Shown piece by piece: positions 9,098-16,768 of a DNA stretch of 64,000 bases. Made by a program: the position numbers and the translations under genes. Origin of the DNA: Lysobacteraceae bacterium PS02065. Lineage in GTDB: Bacteria; Pseudomonadota; Gammaproteobacteria; Xanthomonadales; Rhodanobacteraceae. Under the pieces are notes generated by a model. That model searched no databases. It saw nothing but the letters and a program-made list of their open reading frames with translations, and was not told the origin of the DNA. Position 1 is the stretch's first letter. Each line of letters begins with the position of its first letter. The DNA lies in the NCBI GenBank assembly GCA_029959555.1, contig JASCPI010000017.1, forward strand, positions 1 through 64,000, in the 5' to 3' direction.

Positions 9098-11491
9098 ATG
9101 CACGCCTTGGCCTCGTGGCGCCGTCCGTTCCGCTCGCCGCTGTTCGCGCTGACCGTCATCGTGCTCGTCGCCGCGGTCGTCGCGGTCAATGCGACCGCGT
9201 TCTCGGCGATCCACGCGCTGCGCTGGAAGGCCTTGCCGTATCCGGAGGCCGATCGCCTCGTGAACCTCAAGGCCGATCTCTCGAAGTTCGGCTTCACGGT
9301 CGGTCTCACCGACCGCCTGCGGCGCGCGGTGCCCGGCGACGGTGCGCAGATCACCGCCGCGCTCGGCTACACGGTCGGCCAGCAGCTGCGCCAGGATGAA
9401 CGTGGTCAGCGCTGGCGCATCGCGCGCGTCAGCGACGGCTTCGGCGAGGTGCTCGGCGTCGCGCCCGCGATGGGTCGGCTGTTCGCGGCCGACGAGACGG
9501 TCGAGGGGCGTGACGACGCCGTCGTGATCTCGCACGCCGCGTGGCAGTCGCGCTTCTCGGGCGATGCCGAGGTCGTCGGCCGCAGGCTGCGCATCGGCGA
9601 CGACACGTACACGGTGGTCGGCGTGATGCCCGAGGGCTTCGTGTTCCCGACCGCGTCGGTCGATGCCTGGCGCCCGTACGCGATGACCACGCGCGAGCGC
9701 GAGCAGTCCGAGGCCGGCAACGTCGGTTCGCTCGACGTGGTCGCGCGGCTCGCGCCGGGCGTCTCGCCCGAACAGGCGCGCGATCGTCTGCAGGCGGTGT
9801 TCCTCTCCGATGCCAGTGCCAAGGGCCTGCTCGAGAACGCGGGCCTCAAGGCCGCGGTCGAGCCGGTTCGCGACGCGTTCGCGGCCTCGCACTGGCGTGC
9901 GCTCGCGCTGCTGCAGCTCGCGGCGATCGTGCTGCTCGTGGTCGTCGCGGCCAACCTCGTCAACCTCAATCTCGATCGCCTGCTCGCACGCTCGCGCGAG
10001 TTCCAGATCCGCCGCGCGATCGGCGCCGACACGCGCGCGATCACGCGTGGCATCGCCGCCGACCTCATGCCGCCGATCGTCGTGGGCCTCGCGCTCGGAC
10101 TCGTGCTGACGCCGTTCGGCCTCGGCCTCGCGAGTCGCCATGGCCTGCTGCCGGTGGATCTTCCGCAGGGCACGGGCTTCGGCATCGCGGCGATCGTCGC
10201 GGGTGTCGTCGTCGCGGTCGTCGCGCTCGCCAGCGGCACGCTCGCGGCACTGCTGTCGCAACGCGCGGCAGCGCTGTCGTCGCGTGGCAGCGCGTCGGGC
10301 CTCGGGCGCGTGCGCCCGGCAATGATCATCGCCCAGGTCATGCTCACGACGGCACTGCTCGGCGGTGCCGGCCTGCTGCTGCGCAGCGCGGCCAACCTCA
10401 TGGCGACCGAGCGCGGCTTCGACGCGACCGGTGTCGTGCTGACCGCCGTCGATCCGGTCGGTGTCAGCATCAGCGGGCGTGCGTTCGATCCCGCCGTCGA
10501 CGGACCGCGCTACACGCCGTTCGTCGAGACGCTGCGCGCCGACGTCGCCGCGCTGCCGGGCGTGCGCGCGGTCGCGATCGCATCGGCGCCCCCTTTCAGC
10601 CAGTGGGAAATGGTCTCGAACATGCGTCCGACCGGCACCGACGACAACGTGCAGGCGCGTGCACGCAAGGTCGGTCCGGGCTTCTTCAACGCGCTCGGTG
10701 TCGGCCTCGTCGCCGGCCGCGAGTTCGAACGGTCCGATCCGGCCAGCGGCGGCCCCGTCATCGTCGACGAGCTGTGGGCGCGCCGCCACCTCGCCGGCCG
10801 CGATCCGCTGACCGCGTCGGTCGACGTGCCGACCGGCGGCGAGACGACGCGCACGGCGCCGATCGTCGGGGTCGTGCGCAGCGTCAAGCACGAGCGCCTC
10901 GACGAAGCCGAGAATCTGCCGACCGTGTACGAGGTCGCCGAGGCGCCGCTGCCGGTGTTCTGGCTCGTCACGCGCGTCGACGGCGACGCGGCCGCGTTCA
11001 CCGAGGTCGTGCGCCAGCGCGTGCTCGCGCTCGCACCGCAGGCCGACATCGGCGTCAACCGCGCACTCGCCGACCTCGTCGCCTCGTCGATCGCCTCGCA
11101 GCGCGCATTGCTCGGCGCGCTCGCGACGTTCGCGGGCGTGACCCTGCTGCTTGCCGCGCTCGGCCTCGCCGCGGTGCTGAGCTTCGCGATCCGCCGTCGC
11201 ACCGCCGAGCTCGGCGTGCGCATGGCGGTCGGTGCGACGCCGTCGCGCGTGCGCAACCTCGTGCTCGGGCAGGGCGGGCGCCTCATCGTCTCGGGCGCGC
11301 TGCTCGGCCTCGCGGTCGGCGTGCCGCTCGCGCGCGTGCTCGGCGACCGCCTGTACGGTGTCGCCTTCACCGATCCGCTGACCTGGCTCGTCGCTGCCGC
11401 GGTCGTCGCCGGCGTCGCGCTCGTCGCATGCTGGTGGCCGGCCCATCGTGCTGCCGCGACCGATCCGGTCGTCGCGCTGCGCAGCGAATGA
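9098..11491 (+). CDS. ADOP/MacB-type ABC permease (797 aa), divergent
   Basis: Start chosen at ATG 9098 (MHALASWRRPFRSPLFALTV) with GGAG upstream; the open frame continues far upstream but overlaps the previous gene and is a shadow there. The first membrane segment (VIVLVAAVVAVNATAF) departs from the usual LALGIG pattern. Two FtsX domains remain recognisable: FQIRRAIGADTRAI in the centre and ELGVRMAVGATPSRVRNLVL near the end. The periplasmic domain contains the VVGVMPEGFVFP motif. The tail TDPVVALRSE is the most altered of the set. The 170-base gap before it shows no gene. Likely paralogue with its own periplasmic specificity; substrate unknown. Confidence 0.9.
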   Translation: MHALASWRRPFRSPLFALTVIVLVAAVVAVNATAFSAIHALRWKALPYPEADRLVNLKADLSKFGFTVGLTDRLRRAVPGDGAQITAALGYTVGQQLRQDERGQRWRIARVSDGFGEVLGVAPAMGRLFAADETVEGRDDAVVISHAAWQSRFSGDAEVVGRRLRIGDDTYTVVGVMPEGFVFPTASVDAWRPYAMTTREREQSEAGNVGSLDVVARLAPGVSPEQARDRLQAVFLSDASAKGLLENAGLKAAVEPVRDAFAASHWRALALLQLAAIVLLVVVAANLVNLNLDRLLARSREFQIRRAIGADTRAITRGIAADLMPPIVVGLALGLVLTPFGLGLASRHGLLPVDLPQGTGFGIAAIVAGVVVAVVALASGTLAALLSQRAAALSSRGSASGLGRVRPAMIIAQVMLTTALLGGAGLLLRSAANLMATERGFDATGVVLTAVDPVGVSISGRAFDPAVDGPRYTPFVETLRADVAALPGVRAVAIASAPPFSQWEMVSNMRPTGTDDNVQARARKVGPGFFNALGVGLVAGREFERSDPASGGPVIVDELWARRHLAGRDPLTASVDVPTGGETTRTAPIVGVVRSVKHERLDEAENLPTVYEVAEAPLPVFWLVTRVDGDAAAFTEVVRQRVLALAPQADIGVNRALADLVASSIASQRALLGALATFAGVTLLLAALGLAAVLSFAIRRRTAELGVRMAVGATPSRVRNLVLGQGGRLIVSGALLGLAVGVPLARVLGDRLYGVAFTDPLTWLVAAAVVAGVALVACWWPAHRAAATDPVVALRSE

Positions 11492-11518
11492 CGTGATGAT
11501 CCCGAGCAAGGATTCCGC

Positions 11519-13954
11519 ATGAACCTCTTCGCCGACCTCGCCCCGATCCTGCGCCGCCTGTGGCGCGAACGCGCGTATGCAGCGACCGTGGTGCTGCTGC
11601 TCGGCATCGCGCTGGCCGCCAACGGCGGTGTGTTCGCGGTGCTCTACGGCCTGCTCTACAAGCCGCTGCCGTTCCCGCACGAGGATCGCCTCGTCACGGT
11701 GAGTGCGCGCTTCATGGGTATCGACGGCGGCGTGTCGTTGCCGCTGCTCGATGCGATCGCGCGCGACGCGAAAGGCCTCGACGGCATCGCCGGCTTCCAG
11801 GCCACGCACGTCGAGGTCGGCGGCGCGACAAACGCGCAGGCCGCGTCGATCGAGATCGCACGCGTGCAGCCGCAGCTGTTCACCCTGCTCGGCGCGCATG
11901 CCGCGGCGGGTCGGCTGTTCGAGGCCGAGGATGCACGCGAAGGCGCGGCACGCAGCATCGTGCTCGGCTGGGACGCGTGGCAGCAGCGCTACGGCGGCGC
12001 CGCCGACACGATCGGTCGCACGATCGACCTCGACGGCGAGGCCTGCCGCATCGTCGGCGTGCTGCCGCGCGGCTTCGCCTTTCCCGAGCGTGGCATCCAG
12101 GCGTGGACGCCACTCGTGATCGGTGCGAGTGATCTCGCCGAATCGAAAGCCGGCAGTTTCGGCGACACCTACGCGATCGCGAGGCTCACGGTCGGCGCCG
12201 ACCGCGCCGCCGTGCGCCACGACGTCGAGGCGGTCGCCCGCGCACTTCCGGGATTGCAGCGCGCCTTCGACGAGCCGGGACGCTTCGCGATGGAGGTCGG
12301 TGCGCTGCGCGACGTGTGGATCGGCGAGCACGTGCCCGCGCTGCGCCTCATGCTGCTCGCGGTCGGCCTCGTGCTGCTCGTGACCGCGGCCAACCTGTGC
12401 AACCTCGCCATCGCGCGCGCCACCGCGCGGCGCCACGCGATCGCCGTGCAGCAGGCGCTCGGGGCAGGGCGCTCGCGCCAGGTCACGCAGGCGGCCGGCG
12501 AGGCGTTCGTGCTGTGCACACTCGCGGCGGGCCTCGCGCTCGCCCTGCTGCCCGGCGTGCTGATGCTGCTCGCGCGTTTCGAACTGCTGCCGGTCGATGC
12601 ACCGCAGGCGATCGGCATCGACGTGCCGACGGTCGCCCTGCTGCTCGGGCTGGCCTTCTCGGCCGCGCTCGCGATCACGTTCGCGAGCCTCGGCTCGCAA
12701 CGCGGCCTGCAGTCCGCGCTCGGCCAGTCGGGGCGCCGCCAGACCGCGGGCCGCGGCGCGCAGCGCGTGCGCCAGGGGCTCATCGTCGGCCAGATCGCGC
12801 TGACCGCGGCCCTGCTGGTCGGCATCGGCCTGCTGCTGCGCAGCTCGCAGCACCTGCTCGCCGAGGATGTCGGCTTCGACCGCGACAACCTCGTGCATGC
12901 CGGGCTCGGCTCGCTGGGCGGACGCGGCGTCGACGACGCCACGCGCATCGCGCGCGTGGCTGCACTCGTCGATGCGGCACGCGCGATGCCCGGCGTGGTC
13001 GCCGCGGGCGTCGGCAGCCAGGTGCCGTTCGGTGACAACGTCAACCTGTCGAGCTTCCAGCCGCCCGGTGCCGCGATCGACGGCAGCCGGTCGCCGAACG
13101 CCTACGACGCGCGCGTCGATGCCGGCTACTTCGCCGCGCTCGGCATGCCGATCCTGCGTGGCCGCGCCTTCGGCGACGACGAGGCGCGTGGCCAGTCGCC
13201 CGTCGCGATCGTCGACGAGGGCTTCGTGCGCCGCTATTCGCCCGACCGCGATGCGCTCGGCCGCACGTTCCTGCTCGAGCGGCCGCCGCTGGCCGACGGC
13301 ACCGCGCAGGCACCGCTCGAACTCACGATCGTCGGCGTCGTCGCGACGACCAAGCGCCGCGGCCTCGACGAGTCCGACGACTACGCGACGATCTACCGCC
13401 CGCAGGCCGCGCCCTTGTCGGGTGCGCTGCTCGTGCGCAGCTCCGCTTCGCCCGACACGCTGGTCGCACCGTTGCGTGACCTCTTCACGCGCATCGCGCC
13501 GGACGGCTCGCCGGGACAGATCATCGCGATGCACCACCGCATCGCCGCGACACTGGCCGAGCGCGACCGTCTCAACGCGCTGCTGCAGGGGCTCGGCGTG
13601 ATCGCGCTCGCACTCGCCGTGCTCGGGCTCTACGCGGTGCTCGCCTACGCCGTGCGCATGCGCGAGGCCGAATTCGGCGTACGCATGGCGCTCGGTGCCG
13701 ATGCGCGACGCATCCTGCGCGGCGTGCTCGCGCAAGGCCTGGCGCTGGTCGGTCTCGGCCTGCTCGTGGGCGTGCCGCTCGTCGTCGTCGCGACGCGTCT
13801 GGTCGCCGCGCGCCTGCACGGCGTCCCCGCCTACGACGCGGTCACGCTCGCCGGTGTCGCCGCGGTACTCGGCACGGTCGCGATGGCCGCGTGCTGGCTG
13901 CCTGCACGCCGTGCCGCGCGCGTCGATCCGATCGCCGCACTACGCAACGAATGA
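11519..13954 (+). CDS. ADOP/MacB-type ABC permease (811 aa)
   Basis: Last permease of the array. The ATG at 11519 follows an AAGGATTCCGC leader much like those of the other copies. First membrane segment VVLLLGIALAANGGVFAVLYGLLYKPLPF, then a MacB_PCD-like domain with VGVLPRGFAFPERG. The central FtsX loop is AIAVQQALGAGRSRQVTQAAGE and the C-terminal one EFGVRMALGADARRILRGVL; the tail is RVDPIAALRNE. It ends 61 bases before the ATPase gene, so permease and ATPase are probably co-transcribed. No periplasmic adaptor (HlyD/MacA type) is visible between the permeases; if one exists it lies upstream of the window. Confidence 0.92.
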   Translation: MNLFADLAPILRRLWRERAYAATVVLLLGIALAANGGVFAVLYGLLYKPLPFPHEDRLVTVSARFMGIDGGVSLPLLDAIARDAKGLDGIAGFQATHVEVGGATNAQAASIEIARVQPQLFTLLGAHAAAGRLFEAEDAREGAARSIVLGWDAWQQRYGGAADTIGRTIDLDGEACRIVGVLPRGFAFPERGIQAWTPLVIGASDLAESKAGSFGDTYAIARLTVGADRAAVRHDVEAVARALPGLQRAFDEPGRFAMEVGALRDVWIGEHVPALRLMLLAVGLVLLVTAANLCNLAIARATARRHAIAVQQALGAGRSRQVTQAAGEAFVLCTLAAGLALALLPGVLMLLARFELLPVDAPQAIGIDVPTVALLLGLAFSAALAITFASLGSQRGLQSALGQSGRRQTAGRGAQRVRQGLIVGQIALTAALLVGIGLLLRSSQHLLAEDVGFDRDNLVHAGLGSLGGRGVDDATRIARVAALVDAARAMPGVVAAGVGSQVPFGDNVNLSSFQPPGAAIDGSRSPNAYDARVDAGYFAALGMPILRGRAFGDDEARGQSPVAIVDEGFVRRYSPDRDALGRTFLLERPPLADGTAQAPLELTIVGVVATTKRRGLDESDDYATIYRPQAAPLSGALLVRSSASPDTLVAPLRDLFTRIAPDGSPGQIIAMHHRIAATLAERDRLNALLQGLGVIALALAVLGLYAVLAYAVRMREAEFGVRMALGADARRILRGVLAQGLALVGLGLLVGVPLVVVATRLVAARLHGVPAYDAVTLAGVAAVLGTVAMAACWLPARRAARVDPIAALRNE

Positions 13955-14015
13955 TCCGCGCGCCGCACGGTGCGCGGGCCCGCCCGAAGGCGGAACCTTT
14001 CACGATGGAGTCACC

Positions 14016-14681
14016 ATGATCACGCTCGAGAACGTCGAAAAATCCTTCCCGCTGGCCGGCGGCCGCAGCTGGGTGCTGCGCAACGTCAACCTCGCCATCG
14101 CCGACGGCGAGTTCGTCAGCATCATGGGGCCTTCCGGTGCGGGCAAGAGCTCGCTGCTGAACGTGCTCGGCCTCATGGACCACGACTGGCAGGGCGGCTA
14201 TTCGCTCGACGGCACCGCGGTCGCGCCGCTCAACGCGAAGCAGCGCCAAGCCCTGCAGCGCGACAAGATCGGCTTCATCTTCCAGCACTACCACCTCATC
14301 GACGACCTCAAGGTGTGGGAGAACCTCGACCTGCCGCTGCAGTACCGCGACGTGCCGGCCAAGGAGCGCGCCGCGCAGGTCGCCGACCTGCTCGACCGCT
14401 TCAACATCGTCGGCAAGAAGGACCTCTTCCCGAACCAGCTGTCGGGCGGCCAGCAGCAGCTCGTCGCGGTCGCGCGCGCGGTGATCACCAAGCCGCGCCT
14501 GCTGCTCGCCGACGAGCCGACCGGCGCGCTGCACTCGACCCAGGCGCGCATCATCATGGACCTGCTGCACGAGCTGCACCGCGGCGGCATGACGATCGTG
14601 CAGGTCACCCACAACGAGGACTACGCGGCCGAGGCGCAGCGCATCGTGCGCCTGCGCGACGGCTGGATCGAGGGCACGTGA
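14016..14681 (+). CDS. ABC transporter ATPase (MacB/LolD-like), partner of the permease array
   Basis: Cytoplasmic ATP-binding subunit of 221 residues. Walker A GPSGAGKS is at 38-45, Q-loop Gln90, signature LSGGQ 142-146, Walker B LLLADE 162-167 with catalytic Glu167, and switch His199. All catalytic elements are present. The D-loop reads GALHST, so the usual aspartate of the ALD motif is His173. Start is ATG 14016 with GGAG 6 nt upstream, 61 bases after the last permease. It is the only ATPase gene near the six permeases, so it probably energises several of them. The fold is that of the MacB/LolD group rather than nutrient importers. Substrate unknown. Confidence 0.93.
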   Translation: MITLENVEKSFPLAGGRSWVLRNVNLAIADGEFVSIMGPSGAGKSSLLNVLGLMDHDWQGGYSLDGTAVAPLNAKQRQALQRDKIGFIFQHYHLIDDLKVWENLDLPLQYRDVPAKERAAQVADLLDRFNIVGKKDLFPNQLSGGQQQLVAVARAVITKPRLLLADEPTGALHSTQARIIMDLLHELHRGGMTIVQVTHNEDYAAEAQRIVRLRDGWIEGT

Positions 14682-14698
14682 GCATGCCGGGGTTGAGG

Positions 14699-14716
14699 CG
14701 CGTGCCGCGGCACGCG
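14699..14716. promoter_or_regulatory. perfect 18-bp palindrome before the response regulator gene
   Basis: CGCGTGCCGCGGCACGCG is fully self-complementary and sits 17 bases after the ATPase stop and 62 bases before the GTG start of the response regulator. There is no loop and no T-run after it, so it fits a binding site for a dimeric regulator better than a Rho-independent terminator. A weak attenuating hairpin is the alternative. Confidence 0.35.
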
Positions 14717-14778
14717 ATGCTGTCGCGATCCCGCGCACGCCGTTGCGCCGTGCGTCCGCTGCGAACGGAGTATTGAAC

Positions 14779-16188
14779 GTGTCACGAGACAAACCCCGCA
14801 TCCTCGTCGCCGACGACCAGCGCGACGTGCGCGAGGCGCTGCGCCTGCTGCTCAAGAGCGAAGGCTGGGACTGCGCGACGGTCGACGGTCCGGCGACCGC
14901 GCTCGAGGCCGTGCGCAAGGAGCGCTACGACGTCGCCCTGATCGACCTCAACTACACGCGCGATACCACCTCGGGCGCCGAAGGCCTCGAGCTGCTGCGC
15001 GACCTGCGCAAGCTCGATGCCGAGCTGCCCGTCGTGGCCATGACCGCGTGGGGCACGATCAACGTCGCGGTCGAGGCGATGCGCCACGGCGCCGGTGATT
15101 TCATCGAGAAGCCCTGGGACAACCAGCGCCTCATGAGCGTGCTCGGCAACCAGCTCGCGCTCGGTCGCGCGCAGCGTCGCGAGCAGCGCCTCAGCGCCGA
15201 GAACGCGCTGCTGCGCGGCGACGCGGGCGAGGGTTTCATCGCCGAGTCGCGCGCCATGCGCCAGCTGCTCGAGACGCTGCGCCGCGTCGCGCCGTCGGAT
15301 GCGAACGTGCTGATCCTCGGCGAGAACGGCACCGGCAAGGGTGTCATCGCACGCCTGCTGCACGAGGCGTCGCGGCGCCGCGAGGCAACGTTCGTCAAGG
15401 TCAACATGGGCGGCATCCCCGAGAGCGTGTTCGAGGCCGAGATGTTCGGCCACGTGCGCGGCGCGTTCACCGATGCCAAGACCGACCGCATCGGCCGCTT
15501 CGAGCTGGCCGACGGCGGCAGCCTGTTCCTCGACGAGATCGCCAACATCCCGCTCGCCCAGCAGCCCAAGCTGCTGCGCGTGCTCGAGGACGGCGAGCTC
15601 GAGCGCGTCGGCTCGTCGCGCACGCTCAAGGTCGACGTGCGCCTCGTCTCGGCGACCAACGCCGACCTCGCCGGCGACGTCGCACGCGGCGCGTTCCGCA
15701 AGGACCTGCTGTTCCGCCTCAACACGGTCGAGCTGCGCCTGCCTCCGCTGCGCGAGCGCGGCGAGGACATCCCGCTGCTCGCCGAGGCCTTCCTCGCACG
15801 CTTCGCGAAACGTTACCAGCGCGACGGCGTGCGCTTCGCGCCGTCGGCGAGCGCGGCCCTGGCGGCCTACACCTGGCCCGGCAACGTGCGCGAGCTGTCG
15901 CATGCGATCGAACGCGCCGTGCTCATGAGCGCCGGCGACGTGCTCGATGCCGCGGCACTCAACCTCGACGCCGGTGCGGTCGCGGTCGGCGCCGGAGCAC
16001 TGGCGCCCTCCGCACCGATGGCCGCGGCGTCCACGGCCGGCGGGCCGCTCACGGTCGACCAGGCCGAGGAGCAGCTCGTGCGCCAGGCGCTCGACCAGAC
16101 CGGCGGCAACATCCAGCGCGCCGCGGCACTGCTCGGCCTGAGCCGGCCGGCGCTGTACCGGCGCATGGAGAAGTACGGCATCGCGTGA
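14779..16188 (+). CDS. sigma-54-dependent response regulator (NtrC family)
   Basis: 469-residue activator. Receiver domain 7-125 has the acidic pair Asp12/Asp13, phosphoacceptor Asp56, Thr89 and Lys111. The AAA+ domain (about 150-385) has Walker A GENGTGKG 181-188 and Walker B SLFLDE 248-253. The sigma-54 contact loop is GAFTDA (228-233) rather than the canonical GAFTGA. A Fis-type helix-turn-helix closes the protein (GGNIQRAAALLGLSRPALYRRMEKYGIA, about 440-469). I chose GTG 14779, which has CGGAG 8 nt upstream; an in-frame TTG at 14773 is less well placed. The kinase at 16769 is the likely phosphodonor. Probable targets are the ABC array and/or its own operon. Confidence 0.93.
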   Translation: MSRDKPRILVADDQRDVREALRLLLKSEGWDCATVDGPATALEAVRKERYDVALIDLNYTRDTTSGAEGLELLRDLRKLDAELPVVAMTAWGTINVAVEAMRHGAGDFIEKPWDNQRLMSVLGNQLALGRAQRREQRLSAENALLRGDAGEGFIAESRAMRQLLETLRRVAPSDANVLILGENGTGKGVIARLLHEASRRREATFVKVNMGGIPESVFEAEMFGHVRGAFTDAKTDRIGRFELADGGSLFLDEIANIPLAQQPKLLRVLEDGELERVGSSRTLKVDVRLVSATNADLAGDVARGAFRKDLLFRLNTVELRLPPLRERGEDIPLLAEAFLARFAKRYQRDGVRFAPSASAALAAYTWPGNVRELSHAIERAVLMSAGDVLDAAALNLDAGAVAVGAGALAPSAPMAAASTAGGPLTVDQAEEQLVRQALDQTGGNIQRAAALLGLSRPALYRRMEKYGIA

Positions 16189-16253
16189 GGCGCGTGACAG
16201 CTTCCGCCACCGCACTGCGTCCTCGTTCGCGACCCCACCACGCGAGGGCGCCG

Positions 16254-16733
16254 ATGGGCGCACGGCATCCTGCACCCGAGGCGCCCCGGCGTTACCGCTG
16301 GGGCGCCTACCGCATCGACGTCGCGGCGCGGCTGCTGACCTTCGACGGCGTGCCGATCGTGCTTGCCGACGATGCGTTCGCCGTGATCGCCTGCCTCGTC
16401 GCGCGGCGTGGCGCGACGGTGCACGTGGCCGAGCTCGCACGGGTCCTCGATCCTGCAGGCACGATGGCGGATGTGCGCGTGCATGCCGCGGTACGCGCCG
16501 CACGCCGTGCGCTCAACGACCGCGCGCACACCCCCGCCGTGATCCTCGGAACGCCGGTCAGCGGCTACGCCTGGGGCGTGAGGGTGCGTCGCGAGCGACC
16601 GCGATCCGTCGCTCCACGTGCGAAGACCGATGCCGTACCGACTGGCGCGACATCGCGTGACGCGTACGAAGCCGGTGCGGCGCTCGGTGCCGCGCTCGCG
16701 CTCGCCGCGGCGGCGTGGTTCGCGTGGCCGTGA
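16254..16733 (+). CDS. membrane-tethered winged-helix (CadC/ToxR-like) protein, no sensor domain
   Basis: Residues 14-108 form an OmpR/CadC-type winged helix: RYRWGAYRIDVAARLLTFDG, then the recognition region DVRVHAAVRAARRALND, and a wing ending VSGYAWGV. An Arg-rich linker leads to one C-terminal hydrophobic segment (GAALGAALALAAAAWFAW, about 140-157) with almost nothing after it. The DNA-binding domain would be cytoplasmic and anchored to the inner membrane without the periplasmic sensor of CadC or ToxR. ATG 16254 has GAGGG 5 nt upstream; an alternative GTG at 16185 overlaps the response regulator stop (GTGA) and would add 23 Arg/Ala-rich residues. It lies between a response regulator and its kinase, an unusual place. 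Function in this circuit is inferred. Confidence 0.72.
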   Translation: MGARHPAPEAPRRYRWGAYRIDVAARLLTFDGVPIVLADDAFAVIACLVARRGATVHVAELARVLDPAGTMADVRVHAAVRAARRALNDRAHTPAVILGTPVSGYAWGVRVRRERPRSVAPRAKTDAVPTGATSRDAYEAGAALGAALALAAAAWFAWP

Positions 16734-16755
16734 CACGCATCAGGCGCGCGCCGGC

Positions 16756-16761
16756 TATGCT
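16756..16761 (+). promoter_or_regulatory. possible -10 element (TATGCT) for the histidine kinase gene
   Basis: TATGCTTGGCGG lies directly before ATG 16769. A GTGACA hexamer at 16730-16735 resembles a -35 box but the 20-bp spacing is long. If active, transcription would start at or next to the ATG, giving a leaderless kinase mRNA independent of the upstream genes. The same TATGCTTGGCG string occurs before lptE (54852). Confidence 0.35.
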
Positions 16762-16768
16762 TGGCGGC

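Noticed and set aside
8819..13819. Antisense open frame of 1666 codons on the minus strand
   Set aside because: It spans two permease genes and the gap between them. Low-complexity Arg/Glu/Ala-rich translation without family signature marks it as a shadow.
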